From: Providencia rettgeri
Lineage (GTDB): Bacteria; Pseudomonadota; Gammaproteobacteria; Enterobacterales; Enterobacteriaceae
Length of the DNA: 64,000 nucleotides
Direction of reading: 5' to 3'
Assembly: GCF_023205015.1 (NCBI RefSeq)
Contig: NZ_CP096258.1
Location: forward strand, 1,550,001-1,614,000
Shown here piece by piece: positions 17,938 to 27,946 of the stretch. Within the stretch, counting starts at the first letter, position 1. Each line of letters starts with the position of its first letter. Both the position numbers and the translations under genes were made by a program. The notes under the pieces are model-generated. The model was given only the letters and a program-made list of their open reading frames with translations. It was not told the DNA's origin and made no database searches.

Positions 17938-19152
17938 TTAACAGGCCTTTTCCATTTTAGGTAGGTCGAACGCTTTTCTGAGTTGATTGACGAACTCATC
18001 ATCTTCACAAATGGTTTTTCCTGGGCTATCAGATAGCTTAGCGACAGGCTTACCATTGCACTCTACGAGTTTAATCACAATATTCAACGGGGTTACATTT
18101 GGAATATTGCAGGTTAGACGCGTGCCGATACCAAAAACAAGGTTAATCCGCTGATGAAAATAACGATATAATTCAAGTGCTTTTTGCAAGTCTAAACTGT
18201 CTGAGAACACTAGCGTTTTGCTCATCGGGTCAATCCCCAATTTTTGGTAATGAGCAATGGCTTTTTCACCCCATTCGATCGGGTCCCCTGAATCATGGCG
18301 CAATCCTTGGTAGCGGTTCGCAAAGTTAACATCAAAATCACGCAAAAAGGCATCCATGGTGATACAGTCAGTTAATGCGACACCCAAGTGATTAGGATAT
18401 TCATCTAGCCAACTTTGTAATGCCTCGCGTTGGCTATTTGCTAATTCAGGGCTGATTTGCTGGTGGGCTTGGAACCATTCATGGGCTTGTGTGCCAACAG
18501 GGGATAAATCTAATTCGTGTGCAAGTTTGTAATTGCTTGTCCCAACAAGATAAGGAAATTCTTGTTTAAGCATTGAAACAATGGCGGATTGTACGTCGTA
18601 GGAGAAACGGCGGCGTGTACCAAAGTCCATGAGCTTAAAGTGAGACAAATCAAGCTGGTGTTCATCGGCTTGTTGATAGAAAACATTTAGCAGCTTTTTG
18701 AGTTGCTGAACAGCATCGTCAGGATGAATGTTTGGATGCCTATCTTTTTGGATGATTTCACTGACCAATGCAAGGAGTGGTACCTCCCACATGATCACTT
18801 CACGCCAAGGCCCACTAATGCGAATCGCTAACTGACCTTCATTTGTGGTACTAACAACGACTTGTTCTGGGTTAAAGCGGAATGACTTTAACCACATAAG
18901 ATAGTCTTCTTGGAAGAAAGGTAAGCGGCGGAGAAAATTCAGCTCATCATCAGAAAGTGACAATTTAGCCATTAACTGAATTTGTTGCCTAATTTCATCG
19001 GCGTAAGCACCTAAGATCTCACTGCTACGACAGCGGAACTCAGCGACAACCGGTACCTGATAGTAACGGTGGAAAACGGCCTGCTGCATATGAAGCTTGT
19101 AAGCATCGGTATCAAGCAGTGATGTAATAATTGGTGTAGCGTCTAGATTCAT
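17938..19152 (-). CDS. pncB: Nicotinate phosphoribosyltransferase
   Basis: PncB converts nicotinate and PRPP to nicotinate mononucleotide in the NAD salvage (Preiss-Handler) pathway, with ATP hydrolysis. The 404-residue product is collinear with the E. coli enzyme (400 aa): SLLDTDAYKLHMQQAVF near the N-terminus, MDFGTRRRFSYDVQ, the phosphorylated-histidine segment RYQGLRHDSGDPIEWG, and FGIGTRLTCN and KLSDSPGKT near the C-terminus. The ATG at 19152 was chosen from alignment with this N-terminus. It is divergent from pepN, as in E. coli. Confidence 0.96.
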   Translation of the reverse strand: MNLDATPIITSLLDTDAYKLHMQQAVFHRYYQVPVVAEFRCRSSEILGAYADEIRQQIQLMAKLSLSDDELNFLRRLPFFQEDYLMWLKSFRFNPEQVVVSTTNEGQLAIRISGPWREVIMWEVPLLALVSEIIQKDRHPNIHPDDAVQQLKKLLNVFYQQADEHQLDLSHFKLMDFGTRRRFSYDVQSAIVSMLKQEFPYLVGTSNYKLAHELDLSPVGTQAHEWFQAHQQISPELANSQREALQSWLDEYPNHLGVALTDCITMDAFLRDFDVNFANRYQGLRHDSGDPIEWGEKAIAHYQKLGIDPMSKTLVFSDSLDLQKALELYRYFHQRINLVFGIGTRLTCNIPNVTPLNIVIKLVECNGKPVAKLSDSPGKTICEDDEFVNQLRKAFDLPKMEKAC

Positions 19153-19709
19153 GGAACGCAGACATCCTCGCGGAGCTTATCTTTACCACTAATGCTGTTA
19201 ATTTTTACTCTTGTTTCTCTTGAAAGCTGTTTGATTTTCAAAAAGTCACAATGAGATAAAAGTTGCAATAGTTGTTAGCTAAATCGTTAAAGTTGCAAAA
19301 GTATACCCACTTTAGCAAAAGATAGAAGTGTTATTCTACCTCTTGCTTTCAAGGAGCACGGCAATCTAAATTCGCGTATTGCTTTTTTGTATGACTATTT
19401 TCTGTATTACTATGGAATCAAATAAATACGCTTTATTCGTATTGTGCCTCATAGAAACAGATGAAAGCATTAATCACCAAAAGATACTAACACGCCATAA
19501 AATATTTAATAGTGCAATAGCACCAACAAGCAAACGAATTTTTAACAAAGTTAAGCACGGTGTGTTATATAAAACTAACATGGCTATAAAAATAGATAAC
19601 ATTTTTTGATGAAAATGTTTCTCAAATCCATTCACATTATTGTGGCTTATAGTATTGTATAAGTAATAAAGCAGTACGATATTGAATATAACGAATTAAA
19701 AGGTTACTT
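19153..19709. other. pncB/pepN divergent intergenic region
   Basis: A 557-bp AT-rich spacer that must carry both outward promoters. An open frame of 76 codons (19379-19609) lacks a ribosome site and any family resemblance and is not called. No NadR-like palindrome or other operator was recognised. Confidence 0.5.
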
Positions 19710-22328
19710 ATGACCCAGTTAAGACAAGCGAAATATCGTCAGGATTATCAAGCACCTGATTACACAATTACAGAGATTGACCTCGATTTTAATCTTGACC
19801 CAGTGAAAACGATTGTTACCGCAGTAAGTAAGGTAAAACGCCTTAATCCGCAATCTTCAACGCTTGAGCTCAATGGCGAAGATTTATCGTTAGTCAGCCT
19901 AGAAGTCGATGGCAAAGCGTGGCAAAACTATAAAGAATCCGAAGGTAAATTAATTATTGAATCATTGCCTGAATCTTTCACACTACGGATTGTGAATGAA
20001 ATTAGCCCTGAGAAAAATACTGCGCTAGAAGGGTTATATGTTTCAGGTGATGCGTTATGCACACAATGTGAAGCAGAAGGTTTCCGCCATATTACCTATT
20101 ACCAAGACCGACCAGATGTATTAGCTCGCTATACCACCACAATTACAGCGGATAAATCACGTTATCCTTATTTACTTTCAAATGGGAACCGTATCGCAGA
20201 AGGTGAGTTAGAAGACGGCCGCCATTGGGTTAAGTGGGAAGACCCATTCCTGAAACCAAGTTATTTATTTGCCTTAGTCGCAGGTGATTTTGACGTTTTA
20301 AAAGACACCTTTGCCACTCGCAGTGGTCGTGAAGTTGCGTTAGAGCTCTTTGTTGATAAAGGCAATTTAGACCGTGCTCCTTGGGCAATGCAGTCCCTTA
20401 AAAATGCCATGAAATGGGATGAAGAACGCTTTGGTTTAGAGTATGACCTTGATATCTATATGATTGTTGCTGTTGATTTCTTCAACATGGGAGCAATGGA
20501 AAATAAAGGGTTGAATGTCTTTAACTCGAAATATGTTTTAGCCAAAAGCGAAACCGCGACAGATAAAGACTATCTGAATATCGAATCCGTGATTGGCCAC
20601 GAGTATTTCCATAATTGGACAGGAAACCGCATTACTTGTCGTGATTGGTTCCAATTGAGCCTTAAAGAAGGGCTAACCGTTTTCCGCGATCAAGAATTTA
20701 GTTCAGATTTAGGTTCTCGCTCTGTTAACCGTATCAACAATGTCAAAGTAATGCGTTCAGCCCAGTTTGCTGAGGATGCAAGCCCAATGGCGCACCCAAT
20801 TCGCCCAGATAAAGTCATTGAAATGAACAACTTCTATACTTTGACTGTGTATGAAAAAGGGTCGGAAGTTATTCGCATGATCCACACTCTGTTGGGTGAG
20901 GAGATGTTCCAAGCAGGTATACAACTTTATGTTCATCGCCATGATGGCAGTGCAGCAACCTGTGACGATTTTGTGCAGGCGATGGAAGATGCGTCAAATG
21001 TTGATTTATCACTATTTCGTCGTTGGTATAGCCAGTCAGGGACACCCGTTTTAACTGTGCGTGATGAATATTCACCAGAAAAACAGCAATATACGCTACA
21101 TGTTAGCCAAATGACGCCACCGACGGCAGATCAAGCAGAGAAGCAACCATTGCATATCCCATTGGATATTGAGCTCTATGATGAGCAAGGTGGAATTATC
21201 ACGCTAAAACGTGAGGGTAGCGTCGTGAATTCGGTGCTAAACATTACGCAAGAAACTCAAACGTTTGTTTTTGATGAGGTGACAAGCCGCCCAGTTCCAT
21301 CTTTATTACGTGAGTTTTCAGCCCCTGTAAAATTAGATTACAACTACACAGATGAGCAACTGGCTTTCTTGATGCAGCACGCAAGTAATGAATTCTCTCG
21401 TTGGGATGCGGCTCAACAACTCATTAATAATTATGTAAAAATTAATGTGGCTCATTATCAAAAAGGTGAAGCATTAGTTTTACCTGAGCCAGTGGTAGAT
21501 GCTTTTCGGGGTGTATTATTAAGTGATTCGATTGATCCTGCATTAGTCGCATTGATCTTAACGTTACCTTCCGAAAACGAGCTAGCAGAATTATTTACGG
21601 TTATCGACCCTGTTGCGATCCACGAAGTTGTGAACTTTATTCATCATCATTTAGCGGTAGAAATGCATGATGAACTTCTCTCGGTTTATCGATCCATACA
21701 TATTGATGGTTATCGTGTTGATCACCAAGATATTGCTAAACGCTCATTGCGTAACATTTGCCTGCAATACTTAGCCGCGGGTGATGATAGCGAGCTGGCG
21801 AACAAACTAGTGTTGGAACAATACGAATCAGCGGATAACATGACGGATTCATTGGCCGCATTGACCGCAGCAAACGAGTCACAGTTACCTTGTAAAGCCC
21901 AGTTAATGTCAGATTTTGATGAGCGCTGGCATCATGACGGGTTAGTCATGGATAAGTGGTTTACATTACAAGGGGCGAACCCTGCAAAAGAAGCGCTTGC
22001 TAATGTACGTGAATTATTGGATCACCGCTCATTTAGCATGGGTAACCCTAACCGTGTTCGCTCACTTGTTGGGGCTTTCACTGCGGGGAATCCTGTTAAT
22101 TTCCATGCAGAAGATAGCAGTGGTTACCAATTTTTGTATGAAATTTTAGTTGATCTCAATACGCGCAACCCGCAAGTGGCTTCAAGACTGATTGAGCCGT
22201 TGATCCGTTTAAAACGTTACGACGAAAAGCGCCAAGCACAGATGCGTAAAGTGCTTGAGCAATTAAAAGCACTTGATAACCTGTCTGGTGATCTATTTGA
22301 AAAAATAACCAAAGCGTTAGAAAGCTAG
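19710..22328 (+). CDS. pepN: Aminopeptidase N (M1 family)
   Basis: PepN is the main cytoplasmic aminopeptidase of enterobacteria; it removes N-terminal residues of broad specificity from peptides in the last steps of protein turnover. The 872-residue product has the M1 exopeptidase motif GAMEN at 261-265 and the zinc motif HEYFH at 297-301 (HExxH), with the third ligand in LKEGLTVFRD about 19 residues later. These positions equal those of the E. coli enzyme (870 aa). The C-terminal helical domain ends NLSGDLFEKITKALES. A start codon with AAAGGTTACTT upstream fits a Shine-Dalgarno. Confidence 0.97.
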   Translation: MTQLRQAKYRQDYQAPDYTITEIDLDFNLDPVKTIVTAVSKVKRLNPQSSTLELNGEDLSLVSLEVDGKAWQNYKESEGKLIIESLPESFTLRIVNEISPEKNTALEGLYVSGDALCTQCEAEGFRHITYYQDRPDVLARYTTTITADKSRYPYLLSNGNRIAEGELEDGRHWVKWEDPFLKPSYLFALVAGDFDVLKDTFATRSGREVALELFVDKGNLDRAPWAMQSLKNAMKWDEERFGLEYDLDIYMIVAVDFFNMGAMENKGLNVFNSKYVLAKSETATDKDYLNIESVIGHEYFHNWTGNRITCRDWFQLSLKEGLTVFRDQEFSSDLGSRSVNRINNVKVMRSAQFAEDASPMAHPIRPDKVIEMNNFYTLTVYEKGSEVIRMIHTLLGEEMFQAGIQLYVHRHDGSAATCDDFVQAMEDASNVDLSLFRRWYSQSGTPVLTVRDEYSPEKQQYTLHVSQMTPPTADQAEKQPLHIPLDIELYDEQGGIITLKREGSVVNSVLNITQETQTFVFDEVTSRPVPSLLREFSAPVKLDYNYTDEQLAFLMQHASNEFSRWDAAQQLINNYVKINVAHYQKGEALVLPEPVVDAFRGVLLSDSIDPALVALILTLPSENELAELFTVIDPVAIHEVVNFIHHHLAVEMHDELLSVYRSIHIDGYRVDHQDIAKRSLRNICLQYLAAGDDSELANKLVLEQYESADNMTDSLAALTAANESQLPCKAQLMSDFDERWHHDGLVMDKWFTLQGANPAKEALANVRELLDHRSFSMGNPNRVRSLVGAFTAGNPVNFHAEDSSGYQFLYEILVDLNTRNPQVASRLIEPLIRLKRYDEKRQAQMRKVLEQLKALDNLSGDLFEKITKALES

Positions 22329-22358
22329 TTTATATATAGCTAGCTAGTTGTTGGTTTT

Positions 22359-22394
22359 AATAAGCCGCTAAAAAATTTCATTTAGCGGCTTATT
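22359..22394 (+). terminator. pepN terminator
   Basis: A perfect 14-bp stem (AATAAGCCGCTAAA, 22359-22372, with TTTAGCGGCTTATT, 22381-22394) with an 8-nt loop, followed by a T-rich tract. Confidence 0.85.
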
Positions 22395-22467
22395 ATTGTT
22401 TATGACAAAAGTGGAATATTAAATGAGAGATAACTCTCATAAAATGCTTGTTTTCCCTCGAAAACCC

Positions 22468-22483
22468 AGGCAAACGCATTTTT
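22468..22483 (+). promoter_or_regulatory. Possible PurR operator upstream of pyrD
   Basis: AGGCAAACGCATTTTT differs at two defined positions from the PurR consensus (ANGCAANCGNTTNCNT). pyrD is a known PurR target in E. coli, and the site lies about 175 bp upstream of the start codon. Weak evidence by itself. Confidence 0.4.
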
Positions 22484-22657
22484 ATTGATTTTTTCATAGT
22501 AAAAGGGTGGTGAGATAGGGTAATCTATAGCGCGTTTTATCCGACGAAAAAACCGCATGTATGAATGAAAGCTCGGCAAATTGTATTTGGCGGGGTTTTA
22601 GCGTGCGATATGATGTCTACTCTATTGAAACGTACTAGTAAAAATAGGTTATTGGAT

Positions 22658-23668
22658 ATGCTATATCACCTTGCCCGCAAGGCACTGTTCCAGCTCGACC
22701 CTGAAAAAGCACATGAATTGACTTTTCGCCAGCTTCAACGTTTGAATCATTCCCCTTTCCAATGTCTTATTCGCCAATCTGTTGCCACTAAACCCGTTCA
22801 ATGCATGGGGCTTTCCTTCAAAAACCCACTAGGGCTCGCCGCGGGTTTAGATAAAGATGGTGAATGTATTGATGCATTTGGTGCCATGGGGTTTGGGTTT
22901 ATCGAAATTGGTACGGTAACCCCTCGTCCTCAGTCAGGTAATGACAAACCGCGGTTATTTCGACTTGTAGAAGCTGAAGGTTTAATTAACCGGATGGGGT
23001 TTAATAATAAAGGTGTCGATAACCTTGTAGAGAATGTTAAAAAATCGAATTATGGCGGGATCATTGGTATCAATATTGGTAAAAATAAAGATACACCAGT
23101 CGAACAAGGTAAAGATGACTATTTAATTTGCATGGATAAGGTCTATGCACATGCTGGTTATATTGCTATTAATATTTCCTCACCAAATACGCCTGGGCTA
23201 CGAACATTACAATATGGCGAAGCACTGGATGATTTATTAAGTAGCATAAAAGCAAAGCAACTGGAATTACAATTACAGCACCAAAAATATGTGCCTGTTG
23301 CTGTAAAAGTTGCGCCTGATTTATCTGAAGAGGAAATTATCCAAGTTTCAGATAGCCTAGTTAGACATAATATCGATGGCGTTATTGCGACGAATACCAC
23401 GTTAGACCGCTCTTTGGTTCAAGGGATTAATCATTGTAATGAAACGGGGGGATTAAGTGGTCGTCCTGTGCAATTAAAAAGTACGCAAGTTATTAAACTT
23501 ATTTCACGTGAGTTAAATGGAAAACTGCCAATAATTGGAGTCGGTGGAATTGATTCTCTTACGGCTGCACGTGAAAAAATGGAAGCGGGTGCCTCTTTAA
23601 TTCAAATTTATTCTGGTTTTATTTACCATGGGCCAAAATTAATTAAAGATATTGTTAATCATATCTAG
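22658..23668 (+). CDS. pyrD: Dihydroorotate dehydrogenase (class 2, quinone-dependent)
   Basis: PyrD oxidises dihydroorotate to orotate and passes electrons to quinones, the fourth step of pyrimidine synthesis, at the inner membrane. The ATG at 22658 (MLYHLARKALFQLDPEKAHE) gives 336 residues, equal to E. coli PyrD; the frame is open further upstream to 22565 without homology. The N-terminal amphipathic helices bind the membrane. The FMN barrel shows GLAAGLDKDGECIDAFG, GFIEIGTVTPRPQ and the catalytic-serine segment NISSPNTPGLR. It ends with the phosphate-binding GVGGIDSL and IYSGFIYHGP. Confidence 0.97.
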   Translation: MLYHLARKALFQLDPEKAHELTFRQLQRLNHSPFQCLIRQSVATKPVQCMGLSFKNPLGLAAGLDKDGECIDAFGAMGFGFIEIGTVTPRPQSGNDKPRLFRLVEAEGLINRMGFNNKGVDNLVENVKKSNYGGIIGINIGKNKDTPVEQGKDDYLICMDKVYAHAGYIAINISSPNTPGLRTLQYGEALDDLLSSIKAKQLELQLQHQKYVPVAVKVAPDLSEEEIIQVSDSLVRHNIDGVIATNTTLDRSLVQGINHCNETGGLSGRPVQLKSTQVIKLISRELNGKLPIIGVGGIDSLTAAREKMEAGASLIQIYSGFIYHGPKLIKDIVNHI

Positions 23669-23933
23669 TAATAAATTGTAAATTTACGTATCAAGGGGGT
23701 TTATTTATGCCCCCTTTTAAACTATATTGCTAATAGTGGCTATTTTTATATCAAATTGATACCAATTTGCAGCTAGTTTGCTATTTAGATAACGACATTA
23801 TCCGACTATTTATAAAGTAATTTATTTAGCAGTTAATTTAGCGCATAAAAATACACTTTAGAGTAAATTTAGAAAAGATCATGATATCGATCCTTTCTGT
23901 TATATTTACCGGTAAATCGCTAAAGGATCGTTT

Positions 23934-24479
23934 ATGAATATTAAACCTGATGATCATTGGCGTTGGTATTTTGATCATGACCATAATAGGGTGATGTTAG
24001 ATCTCGCCAACGGCATGATATTTCGTTCATGTTTTCCTGCTAAGATGCTAACGGTTTTTGCTCGTAATGAGATGCCATTTAGCATCGAAGATGCAGGTGA
24101 ATATTATTTATTCGATGAACAGGCTAAAAGATTAAATATTACTCATGAAGAAAGAGCTGAATTAGTCTTAAATAGCTTAGTTGCTTTTCGTTTTTTAAAA
24201 CCACAGATGCCAAAGAGTTGGTATTTTTCTTCATTTCACTATATTCGTGAGCCTAAGCAAGGGCAAATAATTCAAGTGTGTTTAGAAAATACGAACCGTT
24301 ACTTCACATTTATTATTGCGGAAGCTGGTCCATCTGCGAGTTTATGTTTATTAGCTGAACCAATATTAGAATTACCCGATCGAACTTTACGGTTTTGCGA
24401 TCCTATTAAGATCATGAACGATCGCATGCTTGAGTATTCATCTAAAGTGAAACGTCAACTATATGGTAATGCTATTTAG
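23934..24479 (+). CDS. zapC: Cell division protein ZapC
   Basis: ZapC (YcbW) binds FtsZ and promotes lateral association of protofilaments in the Z-ring. The 181-residue product aligns along its length with the E. coli protein (180 aa): KPDDHWRWYFDHDHNRVMLD at the start, LANGMIFRS, and LKPQMPKSWYF in the middle. KIMNDRMLEYS lies near the end. The pyrD-zapC-ycbX order is as in E. coli. A Shine-Dalgarno (AAAGGATCG) precedes the ATG. A palindrome ATTTACCGGTAAAT lies just upstream at about 23904-23917 and may be an operator. Confidence 0.93.
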   Translation: MNIKPDDHWRWYFDHDHNRVMLDLANGMIFRSCFPAKMLTVFARNEMPFSIEDAGEYYLFDEQAKRLNITHEERAELVLNSLVAFRFLKPQMPKSWYFSSFHYIREPKQGQIIQVCLENTNRYFTFIIAEAGPSASLCLLAEPILELPDRTLRFCDPIKIMNDRMLEYSSKVKRQLYGNAI

Positions 24480-24558
24480 GTGATCACTTAAGATCGTGGA
24501 AAAAAGAATAACTAAATAAATAGGCTTTTTGCTAATTTAATGAATCCCAGTTTGCGTG

Positions 24559-24598
24559 TTTAACACCATCATAGAATTGAACCCTTGATGGTGTTAAA
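24559..24598. terminator. Inverted repeat between convergent zapC and ycbX, probable terminator
   Basis: A perfect 12-bp stem (24559-24570 with 24587-24598, arms TTTAACACCATC and GATGGTGTTAAA) with a 16-nt loop. No strong T-run lies beyond the stem on either strand, so its efficiency is uncertain. Confidence 0.55.
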
Positions 24599-24612
24599 AA
24601 TAAAACCAGTGC

Positions 24613-25728
24613 TTAGTTAAACGCTAATTTAACAGATGTTTTCGGGATACAACTACAGGCGAGTATATAACCGTTTTCTTTAATGGCGCTTTGTTTTAAT
24701 GGGGTGACTTCTCCTGAAATCAGTTTAATTTTACAGCGGCCGCAGATACCAGCACGACATGAATAAGGGATAGTTAAACCATTGGATTCTAATTGCTCAA
24801 GGATCACATTTTGGTTATCACCTTCATATTCTGTTTCTTCAAAAACTAAACTGACATTATTGGCTTGGGTCTTCAAGCTATTAGCTGCTAGGTCACTTTC
24901 ACGTTCTTGAACTAAATATTGTTTTGCTGGTTTAGTTTCTAGTACCGTCAGGGTATCACCAACACGAATAACCCCCGTATTTTTAATAATCACATTTTGT
25001 CCGAAATCGACATCACCAGTTTCATCTGAACGGAAGGTTTGCAGTGTCGCAAGTGGCTCACTGTGGGGATGTTTAATTCCTTTTTCTGGGCTAACGGTCG
25101 TTAAAATGCACCGGCTACATGGCCTATCTAATGTAAAAACGACATCACCAATTTGAATGGTTTTCCATGTGTCTTCTTCAAAAGGCTTGGCACCTGTAAT
25201 GATTAAATTGCCACGAAACTGCTCTAATTTAATACTCGCAGGGCAACGGCGCTGTAGTTCTTGGACTGAAGCTTCGTTGATCAGTAAGAAAGGGTAGCCA
25301 TCAGCAAAAGACATCGGCACATCTTGGTGTTCTTTGACACGGCGAGAAAGCTGTGGGCTCAGCCAGCGTAGTTGTACGGGCTCATCAAAAAAGGTACTTA
25401 ACCAACTATTTATCGCTTCAGGTGCAATAAGTGCATGAAAATGATTACCCCAAACTTCAGTAGGGCTCTGCTTCTCGTTAAAGTCCTGATACAATACCGT
25501 TGCACTTTCGCCATTTGGTGCTCGCAAGTGAAGACCATTATTGAGCATTACCGGTGTAAAAAGTAACATTTGTGGATATTTTCTCGCCGTAATAAACTTA
25601 CCTTCCAGCGTGGTTACCATAAAATTACGATCAAAAGTCAAACCGCTAATATCAGCGAAGGCGTGGGATAAACGAACTCCTCGCATAGATTTAACTGGGT
25701 GTGTGTAAAGGCGCGAAAGCGTTATCAT
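24613..25728 (-). CDS. ycbX: MOSC and 2Fe-2S domain protein YcbX
   Basis: YcbX is a molybdenum-cofactor enzyme that reduces N-hydroxylated base analogues such as 6-hydroxylaminopurine in E. coli. The 371-residue product has an N-terminal MOSC beta-barrel (LSRLYTHPVKSMRGVRL) and a MOSC core with the cofactor cysteine region (DRPCSRCILTTVSPEKG). The C-terminal ferredoxin domain carries IPYSCRAGICGRCKIKL and a final ILACSC, which supply the four iron ligands. It is divergent from rlmL by about 100 bp. An electron partner is not evident in the neighbourhood. Confidence 0.94.
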   Translation of the reverse strand: MITLSRLYTHPVKSMRGVRLSHAFADISGLTFDRNFMVTTLEGKFITARKYPQMLLFTPVMLNNGLHLRAPNGESATVLYQDFNEKQSPTEVWGNHFHALIAPEAINSWLSTFFDEPVQLRWLSPQLSRRVKEHQDVPMSFADGYPFLLINEASVQELQRRCPASIKLEQFRGNLIITGAKPFEEDTWKTIQIGDVVFTLDRPCSRCILTTVSPEKGIKHPHSEPLATLQTFRSDETGDVDFGQNVIIKNTGVIRVGDTLTVLETKPAKQYLVQERESDLAANSLKTQANNVSLVFEETEYEGDNQNVILEQLESNGLTIPYSCRAGICGRCKIKLISGEVTPLKQSAIKENGYILACSCIPKTSVKLAFN

Positions 25729-25826
25729 TTTTTAATCCTTATAATTGTGCGTAGCAACTTTATGACAACTGCATAAGATTAGCTATAATGCGCAACAATT
25801 TTTCATCCAAATTGGTAATAAATACT

Positions 25827-27935
25827 ATGAATTCTCTGTTTGCCAGCACAGCTCGCGGCCTTGAAGAACTACTGAAAACGGAATTAGAATCGCTTGGCGC
25901 TAGCCAATGCAAAGTGGCCCAAGGGGGTGTCTATTTTCAGGCCGACGAACGTGTGATGTATCAAAGCCTACTGTGGAGTCGGCTGGCATCGCGTATTTTA
26001 TTGCCACTGAATGATTTTGATGTCTACAGTGACCTAGATTTGTACCTCGGTGTACAAGCTATCGACTGGAGTGAGATTTTTTCAGTCAATGATACCTTTG
26101 TTGTTCATTTTACGGGGACTAACGAAGAAATTCGCAATAGCCAATACGGCGCATTGAAAGTGAAAGATGCTATCGTAGACAGCTTTGTACGCAAGCTTGA
26201 CCAGCGGCCTGATGTGGCTCGCCAGCAAGCGGATATTCGTATTAACGTCTATCTGAATAAAGAGAAAGCCAGTGTGGCTCTCGATTTGAGTGGTGATTCA
26301 TTACATATTCGTGGCTACCGTGATTTGGCAGGCCAAGCCCCCTTAAAAGAGACACTGGCAGCAGCAATTATTAACCGTTCAGGTTGGCAGCAAGGAACTC
26401 CCTTGGTCGACCCGATGTGTGGTTCAGGAACATTGTTAATTGAAGCCGCAATGATGGCAACGGATAAAGCCCCCGGCTTACACCGTACTCATTGGGGGTT
26501 TTATGCATGGTCTAAATTTAACGCGGAACTTTGGCGTGAATTAACCACGGAAGCGCAAGTGCGTTTCCGCCAAGGTTTGAAAGAGACGACATCGCGCTTT
26601 TATGGTTTTGATATCGATAAGCGTGTACTTGAAATGGCTCGTGCGAACGCACGCCGGGCAGGGTTACAAGATTTAATCACCTTTAAGCAAGGTGATGCCG
26701 CTGCATTGGAAAACCCAGTTAAGGTCGATACGTTAGGCACAATCATTAGCAACCCCCCGTATGGTGAGCGTTTAGAAAGTGAGCCTGCTTTAATTGCGCT
26801 ACATAGTCAGTTAGGGCGGATCGTGAAGGCCCGCTTCCCTGGTTGGCGTTTATCGATTTTTAGTGCTTCTCCCGAGCTACTCAGCTGCTTGCAACTGCGT
26901 TCAGAGCGTGAGTTTAAAGCCAAAAACGGCCCTTTAGATTGCGTTCAAAAGAATTATCAATTAGCGGCTACACCGTCAGAGACCATCGCGGAGATTTCAC
27001 CTGATTTTGCAAATCGCTTACGTAAAAATATCAAGAAATTAAGTAAATGGGCAAAGCAGCAAGGGATCGATTGCTACCGTGTTTATGATGCCGACCTACC
27101 TGAATACAATGTTGCGGTTGATATTTATGGCGATAAGGTGGTGATCCAAGAATATGCACCGCCAAAAACCGTTGATGAACGCAAAGCTCGTCAACGCCTG
27201 TTTGATGTGATCACTGCAACAATGAATGTGCTAGAACTGACATCGAATCAGCTAGTGTTAAAAACGCGCCAGCGCCAAAAAGGCAAGCAGCAGTATGAGA
27301 AATTAGCGCAAAAAGACGATTTCTTTTTAGTGCAAGAATACAATGCGAAAATGTTGGTGAATTTGACGGACTATCTGGATACGGGGTTATTTCTTGACCA
27401 TCGTATTGCCCGTAAAATGTTAGGCCAGATGAGTAAAGATGCAGATTTCTTAAATTTGTTCTGTTACACCGGTACCGCGACTGTACATGCGGGGCTTGGT
27501 GGCGCGAAAAGTACCACTTCCGTTGATATGTCACGTACTTATCTTGAGTGGGCTGAAAAAAATCTACAAGCGAACGGACTTACAGGTCGCCAGCACCGTT
27601 TAATTCAAGCGGACTGCTTGAGTTGGCTAGCGAATAGCCGGGAACAATTTGATGTGATCTTTATTGATCCCCCAACATTCTCAAATTCAAAACGCATGGA
27701 TGGTACGTTTGATGTGCAACGGGATCATATCCAATTGATTACCCACCTAAAGCGGTTATTACGCCGTGGTGGAACCGTAATGTTTTCTAATAACAAACGT
27801 GGTTTCAAAATGGATCTTGAAGCAATTAAAGAATTAGGTTTACAAGCGCAAGAAATCACAGCGAAAACACTGTCAGAAGATTTTGCTCGTAACCGTCAAA
27901 TACATAACTGCTGGCTAATTAGCCACGCAGAGTAA
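25827..27935 (+). CDS. rlmL: Bifunctional 23S rRNA methyltransferase RlmKL
   Basis: RlmL makes m2G2445 and the fused RlmK half makes m7G2069 in 23S rRNA. The start at 25827 (MNSLFASTARGLEELLKTEL) gives 702 residues, equal to E. coli; the upstream extension to 25788 has no homology. Domains in order are an N-terminal ferredoxin-like/THUMP RNA-binding region, the first methyltransferase (VDPMCGSGTLLIEAA, then SNPPYGERL), and the second methyltransferase (LNLFCYTGTATVHAG, then FIDPPTFSNSKRM). uup follows after 11 bp and is probably co-transcribed. Confidence 0.97.
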   Translation: MNSLFASTARGLEELLKTELESLGASQCKVAQGGVYFQADERVMYQSLLWSRLASRILLPLNDFDVYSDLDLYLGVQAIDWSEIFSVNDTFVVHFTGTNEEIRNSQYGALKVKDAIVDSFVRKLDQRPDVARQQADIRINVYLNKEKASVALDLSGDSLHIRGYRDLAGQAPLKETLAAAIINRSGWQQGTPLVDPMCGSGTLLIEAAMMATDKAPGLHRTHWGFYAWSKFNAELWRELTTEAQVRFRQGLKETTSRFYGFDIDKRVLEMARANARRAGLQDLITFKQGDAAALENPVKVDTLGTIISNPPYGERLESEPALIALHSQLGRIVKARFPGWRLSIFSASPELLSCLQLRSEREFKAKNGPLDCVQKNYQLAATPSETIAEISPDFANRLRKNIKKLSKWAKQQGIDCYRVYDADLPEYNVAVDIYGDKVVIQEYAPPKTVDERKARQRLFDVITATMNVLELTSNQLVLKTRQRQKGKQQYEKLAQKDDFFLVQEYNAKMLVNLTDYLDTGLFLDHRIARKMLGQMSKDADFLNLFCYTGTATVHAGLGGAKSTTSVDMSRTYLEWAEKNLQANGLTGRQHRLIQADCLSWLANSREQFDVIFIDPPTFSNSKRMDGTFDVQRDHIQLITHLKRLLRRGGTVMFSNNKRGFKMDLEAIKELGLQAQEITAKTLSEDFARNRQIHNCWLISHAE

Positions 27936-27946
27936 GGATAGAATCA

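Noticed and set aside
19379..19609. A 76-codon plus-strand open frame between pncB and pepN
   Set aside because: It has no ribosome site, its composition is that of random AT-rich sequence, and it matches no family I know.
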